Notes under the pieces: model-generated
What the model saw: the letters and a program-made list of their open reading frames with translations, nothing else
The model's database searches: none
What the model was told of the DNA's origin: nothing
Made by a program: the position numbers and the translations under genes
Part shown: in pieces, positions 14,618 to 24,733 of the stretch
Position numbering within the stretch: position 1 is the first letter of the stretch
Layout of the letters: each line of letters opens with the position of its first letter
DNA from: a virus
Length of the DNA: 36,432 nt
Reading direction: 5' to 3' (one strand)
Virus record (IMG/VR): IMGVR_UViG_3300005939_000021
Location: 1 to 36,432 of that record

Positions 14618-17600
14618 ATGCCAGGACAGAGCCGCATAGAATATGATGACATCTTTGACCCGAATATACTGAAAAAGTTTATTCAGGGTTTTAAGGATGC
14701 TGAAAAGCAGATCAAGGCATCGCTGAAGCGTGTTCAGAAAGCCGCAAAGCTGTTGAAGTTTGATACGACAGCAACAAAGGATCTGACAAAAGCAATGGAA
14801 GCGTTGACGAAATTAACAGCAAAGCAAGAAGCTGAAAGCAAGAAGCTGGCGTCAACACAGAAGCAGCTTGACACAGCAACTAAGCGATTGACACAAGTAA
14901 CATCAAAAAGCGGCAAAGAGCTTGCACAGGTCACCGATTTAAAAAGACGTGCGAATGCTCAATCAAAACTAGAAGCAAAGCTTCAGAATTCAGCAGCTGG
15001 TTCTTATGATCATATCAGTGCATCAATGGGAATTGCAAAGAAGCGATACAAAGAATTAACAGAGGCACAACGAAAGTCAACTGCCGAAGGTAAACGACTG
15101 GACGCACAAATTAAGCGACAGACGAAATCGTTATCGCGCATGGATAAGAATTTCGGTGTATTTGGACGTAATGTAGGAAACTACAAATCAGCGTTAAGTG
15201 GCTTCACGAAAGTATTAGGCACATTCGGTGTTATGCTTGGAGGTCGCGCTATCATACAAGGTCTTGGAAATCTTATTGGTTTAGGCTCTGAGTTTGAAAA
15301 GCAGATGTCTAAGGTGAAGGCAGTCACGGGAGCCGCAGGTTCTCAAATGGCAGCGTTATCACAAAATGCAAAAACATTAGGCGCAAATACTGAAAAGACT
15401 GCTTCACAGGTTGCAGGGCTACAAGTGGAGTTAGGTAAGCTAGGACTGACTGCTCCGGAAATATTAAAGGTCACTGACGCTATTATAGATATGAGCACAG
15501 CGGCTGATGCCGATTTATCACAAGCCGCCAGCACTGCCGCTAAAACGATGAAAGGGTTCGGCTTAGAGGCCAAAGACATGGGCAGAATAGTGGATGTTAT
15601 GGCTCTATCATTTTCTAGCTCAGCCCTTGATATTACCAAGTTTGAAACAGCGATGAGTGATGTCTCACCGACTGCTAGGGCGTTTGGTGACAGCATAGAG
15701 GAATCAGTAGCTAAGTTGTCAATACTTGTGGATAGCGGATTAGATGCTTCTAAGTCTGGAACATCATTAAGGAATATGTATCTTGAGCTATCAAAGACGG
15801 GACTGACATGGAATGAGGCAATGGAGAAGATTGAAAATTCAACAAACAAAAACTCGACTGCCCTTGAAATGTTCGGTAAACGTGGAGCGGTTGCTGGCTT
15901 GATTTTATCAGAAAACGAGGACGCAGTTGATGCGCTAGCAATCAGTTATGAAAATTCGGCAGGAGCAGCGAAACGTATGGCTGACATTATGCGTGACAAC
16001 CTTGCAGGTGATTCTGATAAGGCGAAAAGCGCTATGGCTGGTTTGGGTTTGACAATCATGGACGGTCTGAATAGACCAATCAGGGAATCGGTTCGCGGCT
16101 TTACATCATTTATTACTGCCATTAATGATTCGATGACAGTTGTGAAAACGCAGACCGATTTAATGATGGATGAGCAGGCCGAAGTCGTTAATTTAATTAG
16201 TTCGATTACATCACTAAATGAGGATAATGAAATTAGGGCATCATTACTCAGTGAACTGATTGCTAATTATCCAGACTTGGTTGGTAATATTGATGCCGAG
16301 TCAGTATCAAACAATCAGTTGGTTGGCATATTGCAGGATGTAAATAAAGAATATGAAAAGCGAATTGCTATTTCGGTTGTACAAGAAGAGTTGGCTGAAA
16401 AGACAAAAGAAAATACAGAGCTATTTACAAGGCAAAGAGACATTACAAGGTCAGTTAACTCCGCTTATTCAAAATATATCGAAGTGCAAGTTGAGGGTCT
16501 TACAGTGCAGGAGAAAGCAAAAGCGCTGCAAGATGAATCAAAGATATCATTATACAAATTAACTGAGGCACATCGTGATAATAATGATGCCACTGGTAGC
16601 GTAGATAATCAAGTATTATTGAATGGAGTTACTAGAACTGGCAGATTACTTATTGATGAATATTCAGATGCAGCGGTAAGAAGAACAGAATTAACAAAAG
16701 AAGCGAATGAATTAATAGCTGAAAGTGCTTTACTGACTGGTGCTGTTGGGAAAAAAACAGTTGTCACAACTCCGATAATAATTGCACAAACTAAATCGAT
16801 AGAAGAGCAAACCAAAGCGATAGAGGCCCAGGCGAAGGCATTAAGGCTGTCAAAAGGGCAGGATGAGGCGATGACGCTTGACATTGATGCAGGTTCCGAC
16901 GAGTCACCCGAAATCGTTCAAGTCAGAACAGACACGCAGTATTATGCGGAGCAGTGGATGCAGACGTATGAAGGTAGGCAGGCGCAGCTTGATATCATGT
17001 ATGAAAATAATGAGATTCAGGAAGGTGAATATACTGCCCGATCACTTGAGCTAGAACGAGACAAGTTTGCACAAAAAATGCAGATGTATATTCAGTATGC
17101 TTCTGCTGTAAGTGAAATTGCAGATGCGGTATTTGAAGCCGGACAAATCAAGCGCGACAAAGAACGGGATGACAATTCAGCACTTCGCGAATATGAACTA
17201 AGTCTTGTCGGTGACAACCAGGCAAAGATTGACGCAATCAATAAGAAGTACGATAAGAAAGAAGCAGAAGCGAAAACAAAACAAGCAAAGGCAGACAAAA
17301 AGAAAGCAATCTTTGATTCATTGAATAGAACCGGAATAGCTGTCATGCAGGCTGCAACGCTCGGCCCTCCGGCAATGTTTCCATTCATCATACTTGCTGC
17401 CGCTTTAGGTGCGGTTAACACGGCCTTGATAGCTGCACGCCCAGTGCCTCAATTTGAAAAAGGCGTGAAGTCAAAACCCGAATCAGGATATGCGGTTGTA
17501 GGTGAAGGTGGGAAAACAGAAATGTTGATCAGCCCATCAGGCGAAGTTTCATTCACCGGTGATCAGGCTGAAATGCGGTATCTTGAAAAAGGGACTGAAG

Positions 17601-17821
17601 TCGTACCAAATAAAGGATTACAAGAAAGGCTTGCAACAATGTCTATGTCTGATAGAAGATTACGCATGTATAACGATAGATTTGAGACAGGCAAACTCGA
17701 AGACTTGCAGCGTCAGCAGATCGGTGTGTCGAGACAAACAAATGACCTGCTCGGACGATTCAGATTCAACGAAGGAAAATCAACATATAATTTGAAAGGC
17801 GACAAAATAACGCATGTATAA
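14618..17821 (+). CDS. Tape measure protein
   Basis: 1067 residues, the longest gene in the window. N-terminal coiled coils (residues 20-180, Lys/Ala/Thr-rich) lead to a TP901-type tape measure domain (about residues 220-460) with FEKQMSKVKAVTGA, ALDITKFETAMSDVSPTA and MYLELSKTGLTWNEAMEKI. Further coiled coil lies at 800-900, a hydrophobic Ala/Gly/Pro segment at about 905-940, and the C-terminus has SGYAVVGEGGKTEML and EKGTEVVPN, typical of the family's end. It sets tail length (about 150 nm by the usual ratio of 0.15 nm per residue, an inference) and later may reach the host membrane. Confidence 0.95.
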   Translation: MPGQSRIEYDDIFDPNILKKFIQGFKDAEKQIKASLKRVQKAAKLLKFDTTATKDLTKAMEALTKLTAKQEAESKKLASTQKQLDTATKRLTQVTSKSGKELAQVTDLKRRANAQSKLEAKLQNSAAGSYDHISASMGIAKKRYKELTEAQRKSTAEGKRLDAQIKRQTKSLSRMDKNFGVFGRNVGNYKSALSGFTKVLGTFGVMLGGRAIIQGLGNLIGLGSEFEKQMSKVKAVTGAAGSQMAALSQNAKTLGANTEKTASQVAGLQVELGKLGLTAPEILKVTDAIIDMSTAADADLSQAASTAAKTMKGFGLEAKDMGRIVDVMALSFSSSALDITKFETAMSDVSPTARAFGDSIEESVAKLSILVDSGLDASKSGTSLRNMYLELSKTGLTWNEAMEKIENSTNKNSTALEMFGKRGAVAGLILSENEDAVDALAISYENSAGAAKRMADIMRDNLAGDSDKAKSAMAGLGLTIMDGLNRPIRESVRGFTSFITAINDSMTVVKTQTDLMMDEQAEVVNLISSITSLNEDNEIRASLLSELIANYPDLVGNIDAESVSNNQLVGILQDVNKEYEKRIAISVVQEELAEKTKENTELFTRQRDITRSVNSAYSKYIEVQVEGLTVQEKAKALQDESKISLYKLTEAHRDNNDATGSVDNQVLLNGVTRTGRLLIDEYSDAAVRRTELTKEANELIAESALLTGAVGKKTVVTTPIIIAQTKSIEEQTKAIEAQAKALRLSKGQDEAMTLDIDAGSDESPEIVQVRTDTQYYAEQWMQTYEGRQAQLDIMYENNEIQEGEYTARSLELERDKFAQKMQMYIQYASAVSEIADAVFEAGQIKRDKERDDNSALREYELSLVGDNQAKIDAINKKYDKKEAEAKTKQAKADKKKAIFDSLNRTGIAVMQAATLGPPAMFPFIILAAALGAVNTALIAARPVPQFEKGVKSKPESGYAVVGEGGKTEMLISPSGEVSFTGDQAEMRYLEKGTEVVPNKGLQERLATMSMSDRRLRMYNDRFETGKLEDLQRQQIGVSRQTNDLLGRFRFNEGKSTYNLKGDKITHV

Positions 17822-19919
17822 AGTTGAACTAAATATCACAAGTCTAACGTCACCCGTTGTGAACGGAGACTACCTTGAAGTTGACTGCTCAAAGGATAGT
17901 GCAGGCCTCAGCAAGGATCTTGAGGGTGATCAAATTTTTGCACGGCTGAAGATGACTGGTTCGATTGAATTTCTTGGCAAGGTGTTCACGGCATTAAATA
18001 TCCTTCGACTATTAACAGCGAAGATTAAAATAAGAATTACACATACGGATAACAGCGGAAACGAATCGATTCAATATATTGGTGATCTGAATCTTTGGGG
18101 TGAATATAAAGAAAATGCCTGCATACTGAAAGCTGAAACAGATGACGAGTACATGATATTGATGACCGACAAGACAAAAAAGGTCAATATCCTGAATACA
18201 CTTGGAGGGGTTAAATGTGATGTCGAGCCGACACAAAGCAGGTTGACCTTTTCAACTGATACATTCACGCAAGGTGCTTCATGGTATTACTGGGCTACGT
18301 CATCGCCAATACTTCAAGTCTATGCACGTGAGGAAAAAATATATCCTGACCATATCGCTGATCTGTTTGACGGTACAGACGGATGGATTATAATAGAATC
18401 GCATTCAAATGGCACAAAGACAATTGCCAGGTCATGGGTTGATGGTGGTTTTGATTCTGTGATAATAACAGATTTACTTGAACATGCAGTGAATGCAGGA
18501 GTGACAAATCATGTAAATGAAATTATATCTATTGACGGCGTTGAATATACGATCACAGCGATTGACGAAAACAGTGACATTGGATTACTTTTGAAGAACG
18601 GTGTGTATTATGGGAGTTCACCGATCAACTTCGATAGATTCAGGCATCTAAACGAGGTTATAAAGTTTCTTGTCAACGAGATAGATTCGTCTATTCAATT
18701 TGATACTGATTCATTCACATATCTTGACGGCAATGAAGACCTTCAATTTTTGTTGATGATCAACATCGCTGACATGATGACATTAGGCGGCGTTCAAACA
18801 CCGACAATCGCTGAATTTGGAAACATCACTTTCGAGAAACTTATGAAGATGCTTCGTGATAAGTTCAAGATATATTGGCGGTTAGAAAAGATCAGCACGA
18901 TATACTACTTCAGATTAAAGCATAGATCAGAAGTCAACTATGCAGTCGGCACACTTGACCTGACAGATGTTAATGGCAGAAATTATGCAGTCAGAGACGT
19001 ATGGAAATATAACACAGTAAAGAAGTTCAATAGATTAGAACGTGAAGCCGCCGAGGCTGGAAACTTTGATTTTATAGGCGAACCGATATTGATTCCAACA
19101 CTTGACAATGTTGTCGAGGAAGAGAAAATCACAGATGATTCATTCTTTTATGACGTATGGCATATCCTGGACTTACAAGGTGAATCATATCCTGAATCAT
19201 CAGACAATGAGTTTGCATTGATATCAGCAGAACCATTAAGGACGGACGATATTGATTTGCTAACAGGTATGACAAATGTAGGCTTTGAATCATTCAGCTT
19301 TGCTGCTGGAACGTTGACGGCTCAGAATACTTCTTCATGGGCATTGGCCAATTCAATTGCCTTTTCCACTATCGCGGGATATGTTTATAAGGTTACTTTG
19401 AATCTGACAGCGTTAACCGGGAATGCCCCAATGGTTACTTTTTCTAATTCTGTTAACATTAGTGGAATACCTCTTGAGTCAGGGATAAATACGTTCTATT
19501 CAATTTCTGAAGATAATTATAATAGTATTGCCGCTATAACCATAATCGCAGATGGGATTTCTTCATTCACGATCGAAGATATGTCAATCAAGCGCGAAGT
19601 GTTTAATTGCCGTATTCGTGAGGGTGCGCTGACAAGTGATCAGATTGCCAACGCAGAACTGTCAATCGCAAATCTTGACGCGGGCCACGCGCAGTATGAG
19701 ATGCCTGACAGTGTGATCGAGGTCAATGGTGAAGAGGTCGTGTTGACAAGTCTTCAGCGATTAAAGGATAAAAGTCAAGAAGTTGGCGTACCTTTATACG
19801 ATGTTACGGCAATTGACGAAGAAAAGTTAATTATCAGTAACAAGGGAAATATTGAATTTAGAAGCCTGTCGATAAAGCTTGACGGCTCAATGCCTGAACT
19901 GAAAGGGGATTTCATATGA
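17814..19919 (+). CDS. Tail protein (distal/tail-tip) with inserted beta domain
   Basis: 701 residues, overlapping the tape measure end by eight bases. The N-terminal 480 and C-terminal 100 residues have a beta-rich plan with acidic motifs, consistent with a distal tail/hub protein following the tape measure. Residues about 484-592 form an extra beta domain, flanked by short linkers, that looks like a carbohydrate-binding sandwich and differs in codon style from the rest. The final coupling to the next gene is ATGA (19916). Baseplate or hub role is inferred from gene order. Confidence 0.65.
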   Translation: MYKVELNITSLTSPVVNGDYLEVDCSKDSAGLSKDLEGDQIFARLKMTGSIEFLGKVFTALNILRLLTAKIKIRITHTDNSGNESIQYIGDLNLWGEYKENACILKAETDDEYMILMTDKTKKVNILNTLGGVKCDVEPTQSRLTFSTDTFTQGASWYYWATSSPILQVYAREEKIYPDHIADLFDGTDGWIIIESHSNGTKTIARSWVDGGFDSVIITDLLEHAVNAGVTNHVNEIISIDGVEYTITAIDENSDIGLLLKNGVYYGSSPINFDRFRHLNEVIKFLVNEIDSSIQFDTDSFTYLDGNEDLQFLLMINIADMMTLGGVQTPTIAEFGNITFEKLMKMLRDKFKIYWRLEKISTIYYFRLKHRSEVNYAVGTLDLTDVNGRNYAVRDVWKYNTVKKFNRLEREAAEAGNFDFIGEPILIPTLDNVVEEEKITDDSFFYDVWHILDLQGESYPESSDNEFALISAEPLRTDDIDLLTGMTNVGFESFSFAAGTLTAQNTSSWALANSIAFSTIAGYVYKVTLNLTALTGNAPMVTFSNSVNISGIPLESGINTFYSISEDNYNSIAAITIIADGISSFTIEDMSIKREVFNCRIREGALTSDQIANAELSIANLDAGHAQYEMPDSVIEVNGEEVVLTSLQRLKDKSQEVGVPLYDVTAIDEEKLIISNKGNIEFRSLSIKLDGSMPELKGDFI

Positions 19920-20398
19920 GCGGATTTTTAAAAATAATGCCGATCAGTCATCAGCAAAGTTTTTTGCTTGCACGAAACTTCTATAATGCTGCATGGTCGA
20001 CCCAGCGCAACCCTTACCTGACCCTTCCCTCGTTCACTTACGACGGCCTTGTAAAATCTATTTCAGCAATCACGGTGTCTGAATTCAAAGTCAGGCCAAT
20101 CACAGTGAGGGGAGCTTTTAAGACTATTGACACAGCCAACATCGAAACACTATCGACATCGTTGATTGACCTTGTTGTTGGTGATGCTAAGAATACGATG
20201 TATTATCGTGCTGAACGATTCCCGGCCACAACTTTGCCCTCGCAGCTTTGCGAGTATTATATCAAACTTTCTGATAATTCAGAATATATCAGTGAACCTT
20301 TCTTATTTATTGGAGACTGCTCGCAGGTGGTGACAATAGCCGGTGACTTTGCGAATGTGTCACCGAATAACGATTTTAACGAAGATTTCTACAAATGA
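19916..20398 (+). CDS. Tail-tip protein
   Basis: 160 residues, ATGA overlap with the previous gene and again with the following one, so it is locked into the tail operon. Beta-rich with aromatic strands (NPYLTLPSFTYDGLVKSI, YYIKLSDNSEYISEPFLF); the latter resembles a phage tail YSEPF-type strand found in Bacteroidota tail proteins. Likely a baseplate or hub component. No enzyme motif seen. Confidence 0.55.
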   Translation: MSGFLKIMPISHQQSFLLARNFYNAAWSTQRNPYLTLPSFTYDGLVKSISAITVSEFKVRPITVRGAFKTIDTANIETLSTSLIDLVVGDAKNTMYYRAERFPATTLPSQLCEYYIKLSDNSEYISEPFLFIGDCSQVVTIAGDFANVSPNNDFNEDFYK

Positions 20399-21270
20399 CA
20401 AATATAGCTGTAAAAATAGCGATTAGTGGTCTTCCGACAATATATCCGGATCACGCGTACATTGATAAGATGTACACTATTTTGCGCGTCATTCGCATCG
20501 GCTATCACAGTGAAATATTTGTTACTGATGATCAATGGCAGACGATCGTTGACCAGAATTTTCGTGAACGTACAGTACAGACAATAGCTTATGACAAATA
20601 TAAGATCAGGATTCAAGCAAACGAATATGTGAATGCTGAACTGATCAAATTTGCAAAGCGTGTGTTTATCACAACTCAGGACGATATTGTTCATCAGGCA
20701 CACGTTTTGAACGTCACCTATAATATTGAGGACACTACCGAGTTAGGGACATACGAAATTGAGTACTTCGACATTAACCAGGACAACTATCAGGATTTGA
20801 AGTTTCCAGTGAATGAATTTTTAGAAAGCGACCAAATACAAACAGAATACGAGCAGGCACAACTTGTTCAACTGACATTATCGCACGCAACAGCAGCGGG
20901 CACAATTTCTATTGATGCAGAGTGGGATGACAATGGGTATAATGGTATGACGCTGTATTCTGAACTGTTGCCAAAATATGAAGTGACAGAAGTCGAAGAG
21001 CAGAAATCAGAAGTCGGAGCTGTTGAGGTTGTCAGTCGGTCATTTTCATTTAGAACATTGAATGCAAGGTTTTTCTTGAAGACATCAGACAAGAATATCG
21101 TTCAAAAATACATCAGTCGGTGTAATCAGGTTTCGATTAAAACTCCTGCTGGCACATTCCTGGCACTTGAACGAATCACACCAGAAGTTAAAGAAGTTGC
21201 GAATGATCTATTTCAGATTGACGTCGCATTAAAATATGAAGAATTGGACTTTTACCCGCAAAATTTTTAA
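20395..21270 (+). CDS. Tail-tip/baseplate protein
   Basis: 291 residues. Mixed alpha/beta N-terminus and an acidic middle (IEYFDINQDNYQDLKF, near residues 122-137), then beta strands with VVSRSFSFRTLNARFFLK (near residues 203-220), and a C-terminal strand ending EELDFYPQNF. Same operon and strand as its neighbours. Its place after the hub genes and before the fibres suggests a baseplate or fibre-anchoring protein; no family was recognised. Confidence 0.55.
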   Translation: MTNIAVKIAISGLPTIYPDHAYIDKMYTILRVIRIGYHSEIFVTDDQWQTIVDQNFRERTVQTIAYDKYKIRIQANEYVNAELIKFAKRVFITTQDDIVHQAHVLNVTYNIEDTTELGTYEIEYFDINQDNYQDLKFPVNEFLESDQIQTEYEQAQLVQLTLSHATAAGTISIDAEWDDNGYNGMTLYSELLPKYEVTEVEEQKSEVGAVEVVSRSFSFRTLNARFFLKTSDKNIVQKYISRCNQVSIKTPAGTFLALERITPEVKEVANDLFQIDVALKYEELDFYPQNF

Positions 21271-21273
21271 ACT

Positions 21274-21768
21274 ATGTCATACACAACGCTGAAAACATAT
21301 CTTGACGCCTACATCAACACTAACAATGCGAATACTATAACAGGATCGCAGATGAATGTCATCTTGACAGATTTATTAAAGTCTGTTGGCGGTATTCTAT
21401 TCGATGCGACAAGGCCTTATCTTGACGGTAATTTGATCGTAAAAGGAGATAAGACATATGGATATGAAATATGGTGTGCTGAAGCAGATGTCGCGGCAGC
21501 GGCTTGGAACGCGAGCAGTTTCACCCGACTAACAAAGCGAACGGAGCTTGTCACGGTGTCAACAACACCATACACAGGAATCGAATTAGGGACAAAGGCA
21601 TACGCCCATGGTTTCGGCCACGTGGACTTCACAATACAGGCGTTTAGCAGTGTAGGTGCTTTGATTCCTTTATTCGTCACAGCGAAGTCAACAACTACCT
21701 TCACGCTGACTTCTAATGCTGCTTATGCGAATGCAAAAATTTATATCTCAGAAATTATAATATCATAA
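21274..21768 (+). CDS. Fibre-region protein
   Basis: 164 residues, starting three bases after the preceding stop. The N-terminus has a helix (TTLKTYLDAYINTNNAN), followed by ITGSQMNVILTDLLKSVGG, a segment common in tail fibre shaft/attachment proteins of this phage group. The remaining part is beta-rich with Thr/Ala repeats. Probably a short fibre or fibre-anchor; it directly precedes the fibre genes. Confidence 0.5.
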   Translation: MSYTTLKTYLDAYINTNNANTITGSQMNVILTDLLKSVGGILFDATRPYLDGNLIVKGDKTYGYEIWCAEADVAAAAWNASSFTRLTKRTELVTVSTTPYTGIELGTKAYAHGFGHVDFTIQAFSSVGALIPLFVTAKSTTTFTLTSNAAYANAKIYISEIIIS

Positions 21769-21772
21769 CGTT

Positions 21773-23113
21773 ATGAAAAAAATATTAATATTATTTATTC
21801 TTCTTATATCTTCATCAGTAATGTTCGGTCAGGCTGTTTATCCTTTCGATATGCAAATCAAAGGTGACCTGACTGTTGGCGGTGCATTGCTGCCTGATGT
21901 TAATTGCAGTTACGATATTGGGTCGGCTACAAAATATTGGAACAATGCGTATATATGTGGAAAGTTATATACTATCGGAAAGCTGACCATCGGAGAAGAT
22001 GCGAATGATACGGTCACTATTCTAGGTAGCTTTGGATTATCCAATTCTGACGATGTGGCTGCGGATACTATCGAAACTGCATTGACGGATAGTGATACTA
22101 GGCTACCTACCTCAGGGGCTGTCTATGGTGCTATTTCGGTATCAGTATCCCAGCTTGAAAAGATAACCGAGGGTGGTAATACAGGATGGCGAATGCTTGG
22201 CAGGATTGCTGCCAATTATGGAGATATAGGAGATCAAGCTAAAGATTTGAGTTATTCAAATACAGCAAGTTCTGTATATGGAGCGACAGGTGATTATTCA
22301 TTTGCAACAGGTTCTAATACAACTGCTAGTGGTGTAAATTCATACGCGGAAGGTGTTAGTACAATAGCTGGTGGTAGTAATTCTCATGCAGAAGGGGGGG
22401 CAACAAGGGCATCTGGATTAACTTCACATGCGGAAGGTTCATATACTATTGCTTCTGGACTAGCTTCACACTCACAAGGGGAATATACTGAAGCAAGTGG
22501 AGAGTATTCTCATGCCGGAGGGGGTGGTTACGAATGTGATACCGTAGTCGCATCAGGACAAGTTTCATTTGCACACCAACAAGTAACAGGTGGACAAGGA
22601 AACAAAGACGCAGCAGGAGCAAACTCTGGCATATTCGCAGGCAAGAACAATGAAATAAGTGTAGCAGGAATTGGAACAGTAATATTAGGAGGGAATGGAA
22701 TATCTGCTACATTACCATGGACAACATATACAGAAGATATAATCGCAAATGGTTCATTTAAAGCTACAACACAAATCAATACAGTACAAAGTGGAAGCAA
22801 GGCAGCTTCATTCACACACGATGCTGCTAGTGGCGACATAGGTGCTTATGCGTTAAATACAGCTAATGCTGTTACGATAAGCATACACAACTTATCTGAT
22901 GGCTTGCAGGGTACTATATTCCTAAACATAAATGCGTTACCTTCTTCAGTAACAATTAATACTTATTCTGATGCAGGCACAACTGGATTAACCGAAGTAA
23001 TATTAGGGAGCACACCTGTTATGACAGCAAGTATGTCAAGTAGTATAACCTATACTTGTGCTAATGATGGAACAAATACAAAGGTTTATTTAATTTATGG
23101 ACAAGAGTATTAA
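21773..23113 (+). CDS. Tail fibre with YadA-like head repeats and signal peptide
   Basis: 446 residues. Signal peptide at 1-20 (ILFILLISSSVMFGQ end). Residues 30-60 have the DIGSATKYWNNAY motif of fibre shafts. Residues about 160-255 hold 14-residue-type repeats with Ser-x-Ala-x-Gly and SHAEG (SYAEG, SHAEG, SHAEG, SHSQG, SHAGG), the trimeric YadA/Hia head repeat pattern. The C-terminus is a beta-rich cap ending YLIYGQEY. It should form a trimeric, Gly-rich fibre for receptor contact. The signal peptide is unexpected for a virion protein. Confidence 0.75.
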   Translation: MKKILILFILLISSSVMFGQAVYPFDMQIKGDLTVGGALLPDVNCSYDIGSATKYWNNAYICGKLYTIGKLTIGEDANDTVTILGSFGLSNSDDVAADTIETALTDSDTRLPTSGAVYGAISVSVSQLEKITEGGNTGWRMLGRIAANYGDIGDQAKDLSYSNTASSVYGATGDYSFATGSNTTASGVNSYAEGVSTIAGGSNSHAEGGATRASGLTSHAEGSYTIASGLASHSQGEYTEASGEYSHAGGGGYECDTVVASGQVSFAHQQVTGGQGNKDAAGANSGIFAGKNNEISVAGIGTVILGGNGISATLPWTTYTEDIIANGSFKATTQINTVQSGSKAASFTHDAASGDIGAYALNTANAVTISIHNLSDGLQGTIFLNINALPSSVTINTYSDAGTTGLTEVILGSTPVMTASMSSSITYTCANDGTNTKVYLIYGQEY

Positions 23114-23116
23114 GAT

Positions 23117-24733
23117 ATGAAAAAACTACTAACTATATTATTGGCTTTATTATCTATTGTTGGGTTTTCTCAACAACAGATGATGCAGATGTTAGCACCT
23201 TTAGACACTATTTCTATAAACTATAAGGCTAGAGTCTTAGCTGATGATGGGACACTTATAGATATATCTAATGTAGATAATAATATTGCAATAACAAGAG
23301 CAGCGGGTGTGCTTGATAATGCAGTTTTGATGATGACACCTTCTGCTTATAAAACAAGTAAGTTGTATTCAGTATTGCCAACTAGTGGTACTGGAGATTT
23401 CACCGTAGTAAGAAACACAGCCAAAACGATAGTAAACGAGAACGGATTACTTGAAAGCGTGGCAGCGAATATAGCAGGGATAGATTATTCAAGTGGCAAG
23501 CCTGTTACTTTACTTGAGCCAGCAGATACGAATCTTATCACCTATCCGAGAAGTTTTGGAAACGCCTATTGGACAAAATCAGGTGCTACAATTGAGGGCG
23601 ACCCTTCTACGGCAGGGGTAGATATATTAAGTGGATGGGATTTTACAAGTGGCTGGACAGCAACAACTGACGTAACTATTGATGATGCTAATAGCTTCAC
23701 AACCACAGCAGCCTTTGTTGGAGTTTATAAAGCGGTTATGACAATAGGGGGGTTTTATAAGATAAGGATTGCAGGTAGCACAACATCAACAATTATTCAA
23801 TTACAGAATGTAAGTCATTCTCCATCAATGTCTGGAACTTTCGATGAAATCTTCTATTGTGAAGCAACCGCAACTAATTTTTATCTAAGAGTTAATTCGA
23901 TAGGTGTTACAGATATTACAACTCTTGAATTACAAGAAGTAACAGGCTTCCCCTCCCCCTCATCCGATTATTTGCTTGAAAGTTACAAACTAGTGGCAAG
24001 TGCTAATGATGGATATATTAAATTAGCAACACCATTAGGCTCGGCAGCACGAACAAACTCAATCTATGTGAAGAGGGCAACAGGGACTGGTGTAGTATCA
24101 TTGATTGACCCTTCAGAAACAGATATACCGATTACAGTTACAGGTAGTTGGCAACGATTCGAGGCAAGTGCTACCGGCACACAGATAGGATTAAAACTAG
24201 CAACAAGTGGCGATGCTGTTTATATCGCAATGGCACAGACAGAGGCTTTTTATGCAACAAGTTTAATGCAAGGAACAGAGGGAAGCACGACAACAAGGGG
24301 TGCGGATGCGATTGATTTGGCAACACTACAATCAAGTGTAATATTAGGCTCGACTACGGGAATGATTTATTTCGAGGTTTCGGGTGATGTGGGTACTGGT
24401 AAAGATTTGTGGTTGTTTGAAGACACAGGCGGGGGCGATGAATTAGGACTGCGATTTAATGCTGATGAAACGTGGCAATGGTACGACCACCATTCGACTG
24501 AATTAATAGGAACGGCAAGCACGTCAAGCACGACCAGAATAGCAATTACATGGAGCGGAACGGCTGCGATAATATCCAAAGATGGTGCAAGCGAAGTGAT
24601 TACCCTGGATGCTGCCTTTGATGCCATTACCGATATCAGCTTAGGGGCAAGTTTTGAACTCGGAAAAACAAGCAATATTATAATGGATAAAGATTATTGG
24701 ACTGCTGCCAACTTAAACACCTTAACAGAATGA
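23117..24733 (+). CDS. Lectin-like receptor-binding/tail protein with signal peptide
   Basis: 538 residues, starting three bases after the fibre. A signal peptide (KKLLTILLALLSIVGFSQ) begins it. Residues 170-278 look like a carbohydrate-binding beta sandwich (GWDFTSGWTATTDV, with VGVYKAVMTIGGFYKIRI), and the C-terminal 130 (from about 408) resemble a concanavalin A-like/LamG fold (TGMIYFEVSGDVGTG, LGLRFNADETWQWY). Such modules bind sugars, so this is the best candidate for receptor recognition or a tail spike. No glycosidase motif was noticed. Ends with ATGA overlap to the next gene. Confidence 0.7.
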   Translation: MKKLLTILLALLSIVGFSQQQMMQMLAPLDTISINYKARVLADDGTLIDISNVDNNIAITRAAGVLDNAVLMMTPSAYKTSKLYSVLPTSGTGDFTVVRNTAKTIVNENGLLESVAANIAGIDYSSGKPVTLLEPADTNLITYPRSFGNAYWTKSGATIEGDPSTAGVDILSGWDFTSGWTATTDVTIDDANSFTTTAAFVGVYKAVMTIGGFYKIRIAGSTTSTIIQLQNVSHSPSMSGTFDEIFYCEATATNFYLRVNSIGVTDITTLELQEVTGFPSPSSDYLLESYKLVASANDGYIKLATPLGSAARTNSIYVKRATGTGVVSLIDPSETDIPITVTGSWQRFEASATGTQIGLKLATSGDAVYIAMAQTEAFYATSLMQGTEGSTTTRGADAIDLATLQSSVILGSTTGMIYFEVSGDVGTGKDLWLFEDTGGGDELGLRFNADETWQWYDHHSTELIGTASTSSTTRIAITWSGTAAIISKDGASEVITLDAAFDAITDISLGASFELGKTSNIIMDKDYWTAANLNTLTE

